Part shown: piece by piece, positions 27,977-37,098 of the stretch | How the letters are laid out: every line of letters starts with the position of its first letter | Numbering within the stretch: the first letter of the stretch is position 1 | Assembly: GCA_963823755.1 (NCBI GenBank) | Contig: CAWGMP010000026.1 | Coordinates: forward strand, 13,859-77,858 | Origin: GCA-003244245 sp963823755 | Lineage (GTDB): Bacteria > Actinomycetota > Actinomycetes > Mycobacteriales > Pseudonocardiaceae | DNA length: 64,000 nucleotides | Direction of reading: 5' to 3' | Made by a program: the position numbers and the translations under genes | Notes under the pieces: model-generated | What the model was told of the DNA's origin: nothing | The model's database searches: none | The model's input: only the letters and a program-made list of their open reading frames with translations

Positions 27977-28729
27977 TCAGCCGACTTCGACCAGCACGTC
28001 GTCGGGGACGTCGAAGTTGGCGAAGACGTTCTGCACGTCGTCGCAGTCCTCTAGCGCGTCGATCAGCTTGAACACCTTGCGGGCGGTGTCGGCATCCAGC
28101 GGGGTGCTCGCTGAGGGCAGGAAGCTCGCGTCGGCGGAGTCGTAGTCGATACCGGCTTGTTGCAGCGCGGTGCGCACCGCGATGAGGTCGGTCGGCTCGG
28201 AGACCACCTCGAAGGATTCGCCCATGTCGTTGACCTCCTCAGCGCCGGCGTCGAGCACTGCGGTCAGCACGTCGTCCTCCGAGATGCCCTTCTGGTGGGG
28301 CACGATCACCAGGCCCTTGCGGCTGAACAGGAATGACACCGACCCCGGATCGGCCATCGTGCCACCGTTGCGGCTCATCGCGGTGCGGACCTCCGAGGCC
28401 GCCCGGTTGCGGTTGTCGGTGAGGCACTCGACGAGCAGAGCCACCCCGCCGGGCCCGTACCCCTCATACATGATCGTCTGGTACTCGGCTCCGCCGGCAT
28501 CGGCCCCGGAACCACGCTTGACCGCCCGTTCGATGTTGTCGGTGGGCACCGAGGTCTTACGGGCCTTCTGGATCGCGTCGTACAATGTCGGGTTGCCGTC
28601 CGGGTCACCACCTCCGGTGCGCGCCGCCACCTCGATGTTTTTGATCAACTTTGCGAAGATCTTGCCGCGCTTGGCGTCGACCACGGCCTTCTTGTGCTTG
28701 GTGGTCGCCCATTTCGAATGGCCGCTCAT
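27977..28729 (-). CDS. yebC: YebC/TACO1-family protein, open to pdxT in the same frame
   Basis: This 250-residue protein starts MSGHSKWATTKHKKA and contains the family segments RGKIFAKLIKNIEVAARTGG, PTDNIERAVKRGSG, MYEGYGPGGVALLVECLTDN and LPSASTPLDADTARKVFKLI. YebC proteins act on ribosomes stalled at polyproline stretches and have also been described as transcription regulators. No stop codon separates it from pdxT upstream, so the frame is continuous for 465 residues. The internal ATG has GGAG 11 bases upstream and could be used on its own. Full length compared with the family. Confidence 0.93.
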   Translation of the reverse strand: MSGHSKWATTKHKKAVVDAKRGKIFAKLIKNIEVAARTGGGDPDGNPTLYDAIQKARKTSVPTDNIERAVKRGSGADAGGAEYQTIMYEGYGPGGVALLVECLTDNRNRAASEVRTAMSRNGGTMADPGSVSFLFSRKGLVIVPHQKGISEDDVLTAVLDAGAEEVNDMGESFEVVSEPTDLIAVRTALQQAGIDYDSADASFLPSASTPLDADTARKVFKLIDALEDCDDVQNVFANFDVPDDVLVEVG

Positions 28730-29374
28730 ACCTGCCCATGCTCCTCTTGCTCGCGTGCACTTCCGGACCATTTCGCAGAAGAGCTGGTGCACCCGCCAGT
28801 CGCCGGTCAGCTCCGGATGGAACGCGGTGGCCAGGACGCACCCCTGCCGAATCGCCACGATTCTACCGGCGGCGCTGCCGGCAACCGGAAGGTCGGGCAC
28901 CCTGGCGAGCACTTCGACGCCGCAACCGGCCTGTTCCACCCAGGGGGCGCGGATGAACACCGCCCGGACCGGGCCGCCGGGCACACCGGCGAGGTCTAGA
29001 TCGGCCTCGAAGGAGTCGACCTGGCGACCGAACGCGTTACGACGCACCACTGCGTCGAGCACCCCCAGTTGCCCCTGCTCGGACCTGCCATCGAGGATCT
29101 CCCGGCACAGCAGGATCAATCCCGCGCACGAGCCGTAGGCCGGCATCCCTTCGGCCAACCGAACCCGCAGTGGTTCCATCAGGTCGAAGCTGACCAGCAG
29201 CCGGCTCATCGTGGTGGACTCACCCCCAGGCAAGATAAGCGCGTCCACCTCGGCAAGCTCCTCGCTGCGACGTACCAGCATGCTGCGTACCCCGCATCCG
29301 GCCAGCGCGCGCCGGTGCTCCCGCACGTCACCCTGCAGCGCGAGCACCCCTACCAGCGGGGCGTTCTCGGTCAC
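28730..29374 (-). CDS. pdxT: Pyridoxal 5'-phosphate synthase glutaminase subunit PdxT, stop codon missing
   Basis: PdxT releases ammonia from glutamine for PdxS in vitamin B6 synthesis. About 210 residues show VLALQGDVREH, LILPGGESTTMSRL, YGSCAGLILL with the nucleophilic Cys near residue 81, and the catalytic His/Glu pair in ATAFHPELTGD. After VHQLFCEMVRKCTRARG, where the family normally ends, the frame runs on through WAG into the YebC start Met. Thus the natural stop has been lost or the two are a fusion. The pdxS gene lies two genes upstream in the same operon. Confidence 0.92.
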
Positions 29375-29398
29375 AAGGTCCAGACTAGGCCGCTGTTT

Positions 29399-30670
29399 TC
29401 ATGCCGGTTCATGCCGGCTTACCCTCTGCGGCGTCGCCTTGTCGCAACCAGTCCCGGGGTCGAGGAACCAGGGGCTGGTGTAAGCGATCGCGTGGTTGTT
29501 TGCGGGGTGTTCGGGTGGGCCTGGCGTGTCGTTGCGACCGTGCGGGTCGGCTAGGCGCAGCACCACCCAGGGGCCGTCCTCGGTGCTCATCGGTACCGTG
29601 AAGCGTGCGACGTCACCGCAGCGCACGTCGGCCATGTCAGCCACTGCGGGTACCGGGGCGTCCGGGCGCAGCACTTGTACCTCCAGCGTGCGTCCGGTCC
29701 AGGACGGCCCGCAGTCGACGTCGACCACGAACTCAACGGGCCCCTCACCGTGGCGCAACACCGAGCCCATCCGCATCCCACCGGCGGTGGCGTCCACCCG
29801 CAGCCCGGCGACCCGGGTGGCGAAGAACCTCCGGGCCCGCAATGCCTCGGCGACCCCGAGCCGGCTGTGCTCGGTCACCCATAGCCCAGCGCGTCCCGTA
29901 CCGGGTTGCAAGCCCCACTTGGCGCTGTGCTCGTCACTGACTCCGAGCAGCCCGGTTCGCCAGCCGGCATTCAGGCAGTCGACCAAGGGCGAGGTGCCGC
30001 CCGCCGCGACGCCCTGGAACAGGTAGTCGTCGGTGCGGTTGAACATCTCCAAGCTGACCATCTGCTCGGCGGCTGCGGCCGTGTAGCGGAAGCCGGCGAA
30101 CCGGCCGTCCTCCCGGCCGGGATGGTTGAAACCGGCTAGCCCCCCAATGGCACGATCACCGTTTTCCCGGCCGGACTGAGTCAACCATGAGTACAGCTCT
30201 CCCATCGCCCCGTGTGTCGCGACGTCGGTGAACTCCTCGGTGAACCACGCGTTGACGTGTCCCCAATGCGGATGCGACCATTCGAAACCGCGGATCGCGG
30301 TGAACTCACCCGGCCGGTCGTGGGCATCGGCGAGCTTCCCGGTGCGCCGCCAGCCGGCCCGGTCCAACCCGATCCACGGCGTACCCCCCGCGCCGGTGCC
30401 TTCCACCGCGGCGCCACGGACTGCGTGATCGGTCAGTGCCGCGACGTCCAGTCCCGCGGCGCGCATTGAGGGAAACGCCGCTTCCGGGTCGCCGTCACCG
30501 TCGGACAGCAGGGTGTGATTGTGCAGGTCGGCATGCACCAACACGGTGCCGCGGCTGATCCGGGAGCTTCGAGCAGCCCCACCCTCCGGGCCTGGGGTGC
30601 ACAGCAGCGCGCCTGCAGTCGCTGAGACGAGCAGCGCCTCAACGTCGGCCACACCGTCCCCGAGCGTCAC
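29399..30670 (-). CDS. PHP-domain metal hydrolase, CehA/McbA-like
   Basis: This 423-residue protein has a PHP metal-binding motif HADLHNHTLLSDGDGDPE near residue 48 and further ligands in AALTDHAV, FEWSHPHWGHVNAWF, GFNHPGREDG and GVSDEHSAKWG. These are typical of CehA/McbA-family metallohydrolases, which cleave phosphoester or carbamate bonds. A C-terminal beta-rich region (FVVDVDCGPSWTGRTLEVQV) follows. Its start overlaps the pdxS stop by four bases and it ends 24 bases before pdxT. It therefore sits inside the vitamin B6 operon, where mycobacteria carry a thioesterase (Rv2605c). The substrate is unknown. Confidence 0.85.
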   Translation of the reverse strand: MTLGDGVADVEALLVSATAGALLCTPGPEGGAARSSRISRGTVLVHADLHNHTLLSDGDGDPEAAFPSMRAAGLDVAALTDHAVRGAAVEGTGAGGTPWIGLDRAGWRRTGKLADAHDRPGEFTAIRGFEWSHPHWGHVNAWFTEEFTDVATHGAMGELYSWLTQSGRENGDRAIGGLAGFNHPGREDGRFAGFRYTAAAAEQMVSLEMFNRTDDYLFQGVAAGGTSPLVDCLNAGWRTGLLGVSDEHSAKWGLQPGTGRAGLWVTEHSRLGVAEALRARRFFATRVAGLRVDATAGGMRMGSVLRHGEGPVEFVVDVDCGPSWTGRTLEVQVLRPDAPVPAVADMADVRCGDVARFTVPMSTEDGPWVVLRLADPHGRNDTPGPPEHPANNHAIAYTSPWFLDPGTGCDKATPQRVSRHEPA

Positions 30671-31575
30671 CAGCCGCGCTGGGCCAGCCGCTGCCCATTG
30701 GGTGGATTGTCAAGGTCGATCCCCACCATCGGTTCGCCCAACCCTCGGGACACCTTGGCGACCATCTCCGGGTCGTCGTGGAACGTGGTCGCCTTGACGA
30801 TCGCCTCCGCGCGCTTAGCCGGGTCACCCGACTTGAAGATCCCCGAGCCGACGAACACTCCCTCGGCACCAAGCTGCATCATCATCGCCGCGTCGGCTGG
30901 AGTGGCGATACCACCGGCGGTGAACAGCACCACCGGTAACGAACCGACCGCGGCGACCTCGCGGACCAGCTCCAGCGGGGCGGCCAGTTCCTTGGCCGCC
31001 GCGAACAATTCCTCGGGATGCACCGTGGTCAGGGAGCGGATGCCGGCCCGAATCGCGCGCATGTGCCGGGTCGCCTCGACCACATTGCCGGTCCCGGCTT
31101 CACCTTTGGAGCGGATCATGGCGGCACCCTCGGAGATCCGGCGCAACGCCTCCCCCAGGTTCGTAGCCCCACACACGAATGGCACGGTGAAGGCGAACTT
31201 GTCGATGTGATGGGTCTCATCGGCCGGGGTGAGCACCTCAGACTCGTCGACATAGTCGACGCCGATCGCCTGCAGAACCTGCGCCTCGACGAAGTGGCCG
31301 ATGCGGGCCTTGGCCATCACCGGGATGGATACCGCGTCCATGATCCTGGTGATCATGTCCGGATCACTCATCCGGGCCACGCCACCCTGCGCGCGGATAT
31401 CGGCAGGGACACGCTCCAACGCCATCACGGCCACCGCGCCGGCGTCCTCGGCGATTCTGGCCTGTTCCGGCGTGACCACATCCATGATCACACCGCCCTT
31501 CAGCATCCCGGCCATCCCGCGTTTGACCCGTGCGGTGCCGATCTGGCGCTCGATATTGCTGTTCTCGGCGGGCAC
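30667..31575 (-). CDS. pdxS: Pyridoxal 5'-phosphate synthase lyase subunit PdxS
   Basis: PdxS builds PLP from ribose 5-phosphate, glyceraldehyde 3-phosphate and ammonia. The GTG at 31575 (VPAENSNIERQIGTARVKRG) has GAGGAG nine bases upstream and gives 302 residues, the usual length. The (beta/alpha)8 barrel shows KGGVIMDVVTPEQARIAEDA, VMAKARIGHFVEAQ, DESEVLTPAD, VCGATNLGEALRRI, RSKGEAGTGNVVEA and FTAGGIATPADAAMMMQLG. It is the first gene of the pdxS-PHP-pdxT-yebC cluster. Confidence 0.97.
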   Translation of the reverse strand: MPAENSNIERQIGTARVKRGMAGMLKGGVIMDVVTPEQARIAEDAGAVAVMALERVPADIRAQGGVARMSDPDMITRIMDAVSIPVMAKARIGHFVEAQVLQAIGVDYVDESEVLTPADETHHIDKFAFTVPFVCGATNLGEALRRISEGAAMIRSKGEAGTGNVVEATRHMRAIRAGIRSLTTVHPEELFAAAKELAAPLELVREVAAVGSLPVVLFTAGGIATPADAAMMMQLGAEGVFVGSGIFKSGDPAKRAEAIVKATTFHDDPEMVAKVSRGLGEPMVGIDLDNPPNGQRLAQRGW

Positions 31576-31755
31576 GACGGTTCGCTCCTCAGGGCAGCGG
31601 TACAGGGCAAGGCACGGAAAACGCACCGGATACCGGTACTCGATCCTACGTCGGCTCGCTGACCACGTCGCGAGCGAAGCCTGCCAGGGGGTTGCCTCGA
31701 CCGCCGCACCGGTGTGAGATCAACCACACGATCCGCACGGCTGAGGGTGGGGTTC

Positions 31756-33888
31756 ATGGGCGCAAAAGGGAATGGTGAACGTGCTGATTATGCGGTAGCG
31801 ACGCAGGACCCGTCGCGGATCCGCAATGTGGCCCTGGTCGGGCCGTCCGGGGCAGGGAAGACCACATTGGCAGAGGCGCTGCTGGCGGCCACTGGTGTGA
31901 TCAGCCGCCAGGGCACGATCGCGGACGGCACCACGGTGTGCGACCACGACCCTGCCGCGGTGCGCCAACAACGGTCGGTGACGCTGGCCATCGCACCTCT
32001 GCAGCACGCCGATATCAAGATCAACTTAGTCGACACCCCCGGCTATGCCGACTTCGTGGGCGAGCTGCGGGCGGGGCTGCGGGCGGCCGACGCCGCACTG
32101 TTCGTGATCTCGTCAGGGGAGGGAGTCGACCCCGCCACGGTCGGGTTGTGGCAGGAGTGCGCCGCGGTCGGGATGCCCCGGGCAGTGGTGGTGAGCCGGC
32201 TGGATCACCCACGGGCCGACCTCGACGGGGTGACCACCGCATGCCAGGCGGCCTTCGGCGACGGGGTGTTGCCCCTGTACCTGCCGGTGCGCGACGGGGC
32301 CGGCGCAGTGACCGGTCTGGTGGGGCTGCTGTCGCAGCGACTGTTCGACTACCGCAATGGATACCCACCGGTGGAAAGGGCGCACAGCGGGCCGGAGGGC
32401 CCCCTGGATACCGACGAGCTCACCGTGGCCCGCAACGAGCTCATCGAAGGGATCATCGCGGAGAGCGAGGACGAATCCCTGATGGAGCGCTATCTCGATG
32501 ATGCCGAACTCGACATCGGTGTGCTGGTCGACGACCTGGAGACCGCCGTCACCCGCGGCTCGTTCTACCCGGTGATCCCGGCCTGCGCCAGCACCGGGGT
32601 GGGGCTCGCCGAACTCCTCGAGGTGCTCACCGGCGCCTTTCCTGCTCCGAGCAGGCACACTCCTCCCCCGGTGTGCCGCCCCGACGGCTCGGCGCACCCC
32701 GCGGTGGACGTCGACCCCACCGCACCACTGGTTGCAACGGTGGTACGCACCACCGTCGACCCGTACCAGGGCCGGGTATCACTGGTGCGGGTGTTCTCCG
32801 GAACGTTGCACCCGGATCGCCCCGTGCACGTCTCCGGGCACGGGCTGACCGACCGCGGGCACGCCGACCACGACGTCGACGAGCGAGTAGCGCACGTCTA
32901 CACCCCGCTGGGTGGCACACTGAGCGAAGTACCGCAGTGCGTGGCCGGCGATCTCTGCGCGGTGACCAAGGTGGTGTCCGCCGAGACCGGGGACACCCTG
33001 TCGTCACCCGACGATCCCCTGCTGATGGCTCCGTGGACGATGCCGGAGCCGCTGCTGCCGGTAGCGGTGGTGGGCCGCAGCCGTAGTGACGAAGACGCGC
33101 TGGCCCGGGGGCTGGGTCGGTTGGTCGCCGCGGATCCGACGTTACGGCTGGAACGCAACGCCGAGACCCACCAGATGGTGCTGTGGTGCACCGGCGAGGC
33201 GCACGCCGACGTCGTGTTGTCCCGGCTGCGCGCCGCGGGCGCCGACGTGGACACCCAACCGGTGATGGTGCCACTGCGGGAGACCTTCGCCGGCCCCAGT
33301 AAGGGCCACGGGCGGCACGTCAAGCAGTCCGGGGGGCATGGCCAGTACGCGGTATGCGACATCGAGGTGGAGCCGCTGCCCCGTGGTGCCGGGTTCGAGT
33401 TCGTGGACAAGGTGGTTGGCGGAGCGGTCCCGCACCAGTTCATCCCGAGCGTGGAGAAAGGCGTCCGGGCGCAGATGGAACGAGGTCTTGGCAGCGGTTT
33501 CCCGCTGGTGGACGTCCGGGTCACGCTCGTCGACGGTAAGGCGCACAGCGTGGACTCCTCCGACGCGGCCTTCCAGATCGCGGGGTCGCTGGCGCTCAAG
33601 GACGCCGCGGAGAAGGGCATCGTGGCCACGCTGGAGCCGCTGGACGACGTGGAGGTGCGGATGCCCGAGGACCACCTGGGCACCGTGCTGGGCGACCTGT
33701 CCAGCCGCCGAGGCCGGGTGCTGGGCACCGAGACCGCACAGGCCGGCTGCATGCTGGTCCGCGCCGAGGTGCCCGCAGCCGAGTTGCTCCGCTACGCCGT
33801 CGACTTGCGCGGACTGACGTCGGGCACTGCCGTGTTCACCCGACGTTTCTCCCGCTATGCCCCGGCGCCGTCCAGCGCGAGTCCGTAG
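31756..33888 (+). CDS. EF-G-like GTPase (elongation factor G2 type)
   Basis: A paralogue of EF-G of about 710 residues. The ATG at 31756 (MGAKGNGERADYAV) is preferred over an upstream start 42 bases earlier. G1 is GPSGAGKTT, G3 DTPGYADFVGELRAG, and G4 reads SRLDH in place of NKxD. Domain II and the EF-G domain IV/V signatures (KQSGGHGQYAVCDIEVEPL, GAVPHQFIPSVEKGVRAQME, RMPEDHLGTVLGDLSSRRG) follow. It resembles FusA2 (Rv0120c), which is not the main translocase; its role is not established. Its last 34 bases overlap the convergent LemA-like gene. Confidence 0.9.
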   Translation: MGAKGNGERADYAVATQDPSRIRNVALVGPSGAGKTTLAEALLAATGVISRQGTIADGTTVCDHDPAAVRQQRSVTLAIAPLQHADIKINLVDTPGYADFVGELRAGLRAADAALFVISSGEGVDPATVGLWQECAAVGMPRAVVVSRLDHPRADLDGVTTACQAAFGDGVLPLYLPVRDGAGAVTGLVGLLSQRLFDYRNGYPPVERAHSGPEGPLDTDELTVARNELIEGIIAESEDESLMERYLDDAELDIGVLVDDLETAVTRGSFYPVIPACASTGVGLAELLEVLTGAFPAPSRHTPPPVCRPDGSAHPAVDVDPTAPLVATVVRTTVDPYQGRVSLVRVFSGTLHPDRPVHVSGHGLTDRGHADHDVDERVAHVYTPLGGTLSEVPQCVAGDLCAVTKVVSAETGDTLSSPDDPLLMAPWTMPEPLLPVAVVGRSRSDEDALARGLGRLVAADPTLRLERNAETHQMVLWCTGEAHADVVLSRLRAAGADVDTQPVMVPLRETFAGPSKGHGRHVKQSGGHGQYAVCDIEVEPLPRGAGFEFVDKVVGGAVPHQFIPSVEKGVRAQMERGLGSGFPLVDVRVTLVDGKAHSVDSSDAAFQIAGSLALKDAAEKGIVATLEPLDDVEVRMPEDHLGTVLGDLSSRRGRVLGTETAQAGCMLVRAEVPAAELLRYAVDLRGLTSGTAVFTRRFSRYAPAPSSASP

Positions 33889-34388
33889 CTGGGCGAAGCG
33901 GGCTCAGCGATGTCGAAATAGCGCGGTGCTGCGGCGGTACCGGCCAGCCGCAGCCAGCGCACCATGCGGTGCGAGCGCAGCGTCAGGGTGTCGCGCACCG
34001 CGTCGTTGTAGACCCGCCGGGCAATCAACACCCGCTGCTCCGAGTCGGCCAGCCGGTCCACATCGGCGGGTTCGATCCCCCGGCGGTCTACTACCGCGAG
34101 CAGTTGGCTCAGTTCGTTCTCGATCTCCTCACGGACGGCTGACCCAGGTCGACGTACCGAGGCCGACCCGACCTGCAGCGCCGCATCGACGGCACGATGC
34201 AGCGCAAGGCCCCCACCGAGACCCTTGATCGCAGCGGCTCGGCGACACAGCGCGGCATCCAGAGCGGCCCACGCCGCGTCAGTCCGCACATGCAACCGAT
34301 CCAACCGGGTAGCCGCGCGAATCGCACCCACCCCACCCGCCGCGGCGACCAGCAGCCCGGCGGTCACCGCCACCCGGGCAACTCGCAT
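33855..34388 (-). CDS. LemA-like membrane-anchored protein
   Basis: A 177-residue protein with an N-terminal helix (VAVTAGLLVAAAGGVGAI) and a helical body (RLDRLHVRTDAAWAALDAAL to QRVLIARRVYNDAVRDTLTLR), ending PRYFDIAEP. The RRVYNDAVRD and YF segments are LemA-like. Function is unknown. It starts nine bases after pimA and is probably the last gene of the thrS-PIM operon. Its 3' end overlaps the EF-G-like gene on the other strand by 34 bases. Confidence 0.75.
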   Translation of the reverse strand: MRVARVAVTAGLLVAAAGGVGAIRAATRLDRLHVRTDAAWAALDAALCRRAAAIKGLGGGLALHRAVDAALQVGSASVRRPGSAVREEIENELSQLLAVVDRRGIEPADVDRLADSEQRVLIARRVYNDAVRDTLTLRSHRMVRWLRLAGTAAAPRYFDIAEPASPSYGLALDGAGA

Positions 34389-34397
34389 CGCACGACC

Positions 34398-35570
34398 CTA
34401 GCCAGACCGGTACCGGTGGGGCCCAGCGCCAGGTCCGGATGCGAGCCGGCGTGGGTCAGCGGCCACCGCCGTCTCGTAGACCTGCAACACCCGCCGTGTT
34501 ACCACCGGCCAGTCCCACATCGCCACCCGCCGACGCCCTGCGGCAGCTAGCGCGGCGCGCCTTTCGGGATCACCGAGTAGGTCATCGAGCGCCTCGGACA
34601 ACGCGACCGGCGATCCGACGGGGACCAGCACACCAGCCTGCCCACCGTCGAGCACGAGTCGGAAGGCATCGAGGTCGCTGGCCACCACGGGGGTGCCGGC
34701 GGCCATCGCTTCGGTGAGCACAATGCCAAAGCTCTCCCCGCCAGTAGCGGGGACGCACAGCACGTCCACGCTCGCCAGCAGTGCTGCCTTACCCTCGTCG
34801 CTCACCGCACCCAGCATTCGGATCCGGGACGCCAACGCCGGGCCTGCAGCGCGCAGCAATGCCGCGGCGTCCCCGTGGCCGACCACCAGCAGACGCAGGT
34901 CCGGCCACGTTCGGGCCACTGTCCGCAGCGCCGCCAGCAACACCAACATGCCCTTACGGGGCTCACCGAAACGGCCCACGAAACCGACCGTGCCGCCAGT
35001 CCGCGGGAACCCGGGCAGCGGTCGCGCCCCGGCGAAATGCGACACGTCGACCCCGTTGGGGATCTCCACGGCGTCCCCGCCGAGGTATTCCACCTGCACC
35101 CGCCGGGCCAGCGAGGACACCGCGATCCTCGCGGTGATCTTCTCCATCGTGGGCTGGAGCAGACCATGCGCCGCCGCCAGCGCCCAGGACCGAGCGGTGG
35201 CGAAGTGGAAGGTCGCCACGACGGGCCGATCAGCCAGCGCCAGGGCGATCAACGACAGGCTCGGTGCGGTGGGCTCGTGCAGGTGCAGCAGATCGAAGTC
35301 GTAGTCACGTAGCCAGCGCCGAGCCCGGTTGACAGCGACCGGGCCGAAAGCCAGCGGGGCCACCGATCCGTTGTAGGGCACCCCTACAGCGCGACCCGCC
35401 GCCGTGACGAACTCCGGCAACGGGCTGTCCGAGTTGTCCACCCGAGCCGGAGCGAGCACCTCCACCTGGTGGCCCAGGTCGCGCAGGCCCTTGGCCAAAC
35501 CCAGCACATGCGCCTGAACCCCACCGGGTGAGGCGAGGGAATACGGGCAAACCATCCCGATCCGTAACAA
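34398..35570 (-). CDS. pimA: Phosphatidylinositol alpha-mannosyltransferase PimA
   Basis: PimA adds the first mannose from GDP-mannose to phosphatidylinositol at the inner membrane face. The TTG at 35570 (product start MLRIGMVCPYS) fits the family N-terminus and gives 390 residues. The GT-B/GT4 fold shows SLASPGGVQAHVLGLAKGL, HLHEPTAPSLSL, IPNGVDVSHFAG, VGFVGRFGEPRKGM and the nucleotide-binding PATGGESFGIVLTEAMAAG with the ExxE-type pair. It follows the acyltransferase gene after seven bases and pairs with pgsA, as in Rv2610c-Rv2612c. Confidence 0.93.
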   Translation of the reverse strand: MLRIGMVCPYSLASPGGVQAHVLGLAKGLRDLGHQVEVLAPARVDNSDSPLPEFVTAAGRAVGVPYNGSVAPLAFGPVAVNRARRWLRDYDFDLLHLHEPTAPSLSLIALALADRPVVATFHFATARSWALAAAHGLLQPTMEKITARIAVSSLARRVQVEYLGGDAVEIPNGVDVSHFAGARPLPGFPRTGGTVGFVGRFGEPRKGMLVLLAALRTVARTWPDLRLLVVGHGDAAALLRAAGPALASRIRMLGAVSDEGKAALLASVDVLCVPATGGESFGIVLTEAMAAGTPVVASDLDAFRLVLDGGQAGVLVPVGSPVALSEALDDLLGDPERRAALAAAGRRRVAMWDWPVVTRRVLQVYETAVAADPRRLASGPGAGPHRYRSG

Positions 35571-35577
35571 GGTCCCA

Positions 35578-36474
35578 CTATCTCGCGTCACGCTGCGGTG
35601 TGGCGGGCAGGTCCTCGATCCACAAGGGCTGGAGCATGTGCCAGTCCTGCGGGTGCGCCGCGATGTCGGTAGCAAAGCAGTCCGCCACCGTCCGGGTGGC
35701 CTGCATCACAGCCGATCGGTCCGGCACGGGTACCGGCGGGTGGAAGCGAATGCCCCAACCGTCAGGGGTGAACCAGCAGCCGACCACCAGCAGCGTAGCG
35801 CCGGTAGCCACGGCCAGCCGGGCCGGTCCCAGCGGCATCCGGGCGGCGCCGCCGAAGAATTCCACGGCCACACCGGCACCAGTGAGATCCCGGTCGGCCA
35901 GCAGGCATACCACTCCGCCCGCGCGTAGCCGACGTAGCAGGCGCGGGGTTGGACTACCCGCTCCCGTCAGCGGGACGATGTCGAAGCCCAGCGCGGCACG
36001 ATAGTCGACAAAACGCTGGTAGAGCGCCTCCGGCGCCAAGCGCTCGACAACGGTGCTGAAGACTCCGTGATGAGCGACGAACCACAACCCGGCCATATCC
36101 CAGTTGCCGCTGTGTGGCAACACCACCACCACCCCGCGGCCCCTGGCCAGCGCGTCGTCCAGGTACTCCGTCCCCTCCATCGCGCCATCCAGCCGATCTA
36201 CCAGTGCGGCGTGGTCGGTCGACGGCAGCATGAAGATCTCCTGCCAGTACCGGGCATAGGAGCGCAGTCCGTCGCGGACCAGCGCTTCGAGTTCCACCGG
36301 GCTGGCATGGGGCACCACCCGGGCCAGGTTTCGGCGCAGCTGGCGGGCACCGGCGCCATCCCGCCGCGCGGCCAGATCGGCACCAGCTCGAAACGCCCGC
36401 GTGGTCAGTTGTTCAGGCGCAAAGCGGAGCAGTTGCCATCCGGCCGCGTATCCGACGTCAGTGAGCCTGGTCAA
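35578..36474 (-). CDS. Phosphatidylinositol mannoside acyltransferase (LpxL/HtrB-like)
   Basis: This is the Rv2611c/PatA-type enzyme that acylates the PIM mannose. The TTG at 36474 (product start MTRLTDVGYAAGWQLL) overlaps the pgsA TGA (TTGA) and has GAAGGGAAG upstream; the much longer open frame upstream is a shadow of pgsA. The 298 residues contain the HX4D motif in VVLPHSGNWDMAGLWF and the second block GGVVCLLADRDLTGAGVAVEFFGG. It is membrane-associated, cytosolic face. Coupling to pgsA and pimA supports the pathway role. Confidence 0.9.
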   Translation of the reverse strand: MTRLTDVGYAAGWQLLRFAPEQLTTRAFRAGADLAARRDGAGARQLRRNLARVVPHASPVELEALVRDGLRSYARYWQEIFMLPSTDHAALVDRLDGAMEGTEYLDDALARGRGVVVVLPHSGNWDMAGLWFVAHHGVFSTVVERLAPEALYQRFVDYRAALGFDIVPLTGAGSPTPRLLRRLRAGGVVCLLADRDLTGAGVAVEFFGGAARMPLGPARLAVATGATLLVVGCWFTPDGWGIRFHPPVPVPDRSAVMQATRTVADCFATDIAAHPQDWHMLQPLWIEDLPATPQRDAR

Positions 36475-37085
36475 CCTTGCTTCCCTTCTCTGGCGCTGCG
36501 CCGCACGGAGAGCATCCGTTGTGTCACCGTCACCAGCTGTAACCCGGCGAGCAACCACAGCGCGACCTCCAGCGCGAAAGGCACCCCGAGCCCGGTCAAC
36601 CCAGCCCCCACCAACGTGATGATGAACCGCTCCGCCCGCTCCACCATTCCGCCGTCCGCGGACAGCCCAGTGGCTTCTGCCCGAGCCTTGATGTAGGAGA
36701 TGACTTGGGCACTCACCAGGCAGAACAGTGCTGCCACCGCCAGCGGTCGATCGTCTCCGACCCCGAAGCACCACCAGGTCAGCGCAGCGAACAGCGCACC
36801 GTCGGCGATCCGGTCGCAGGTGGCGTCGAGCACGGTGCCGAACGGGGTGCCGTGCCCGCGGGCCCGCGCGACAGCTCCGTCGAGTAGGTCGAACAGCACG
36901 AACACCGTCACCCCGATGGTGCCCGCCAGCAGCTGGCCGCGGGGGAAGAACCACAACGCCGAGGCCACCGTCCCCGTCGCGCCGATGAACGTGATGGCGT
37001 CGGGGCCGATACCGGTCCGGAGCAGCCAGCAACCCACCGGATCCACGAACCGGGAGATCGACGCACGGGCGAAGATGTTGAGCAT
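36471..37085 (-). CDS. pgsA: Phosphatidylinositol phosphate synthase (CDP-alcohol phosphatidyltransferase)
   Basis: It transfers the phosphatidyl group from CDP-diacylglycerol to inositol phosphate, the first committed PI step in actinobacteria. The ATG at 37085 (MLNIFARASISRFVDP) gives 204 residues. The CDP-alcohol motif is DLLDGAVARARGHGTPFGTVLDATCDRIADG split as D-x2-DG-x2-AR-x8-G-x3-D-x3-D near residues 60-92. Six membrane helices are evident. The C-terminal helices end in VRRSAREGKQG, overlapping the acyltransferase start. The equivalent is PgsA1 Rv2612c. Confidence 0.93.
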   Translation of the reverse strand: MLNIFARASISRFVDPVGCWLLRTGIGPDAITFIGATGTVASALWFFPRGQLLAGTIGVTVFVLFDLLDGAVARARGHGTPFGTVLDATCDRIADGALFAALTWWCFGVGDDRPLAVAALFCLVSAQVISYIKARAEATGLSADGGMVERAERFIITLVGAGLTGLGVPFALEVALWLLAGLQLVTVTQRMLSVRRSAREGKQG

Positions 37086-37098
37086 CGCGCGAGGACCG

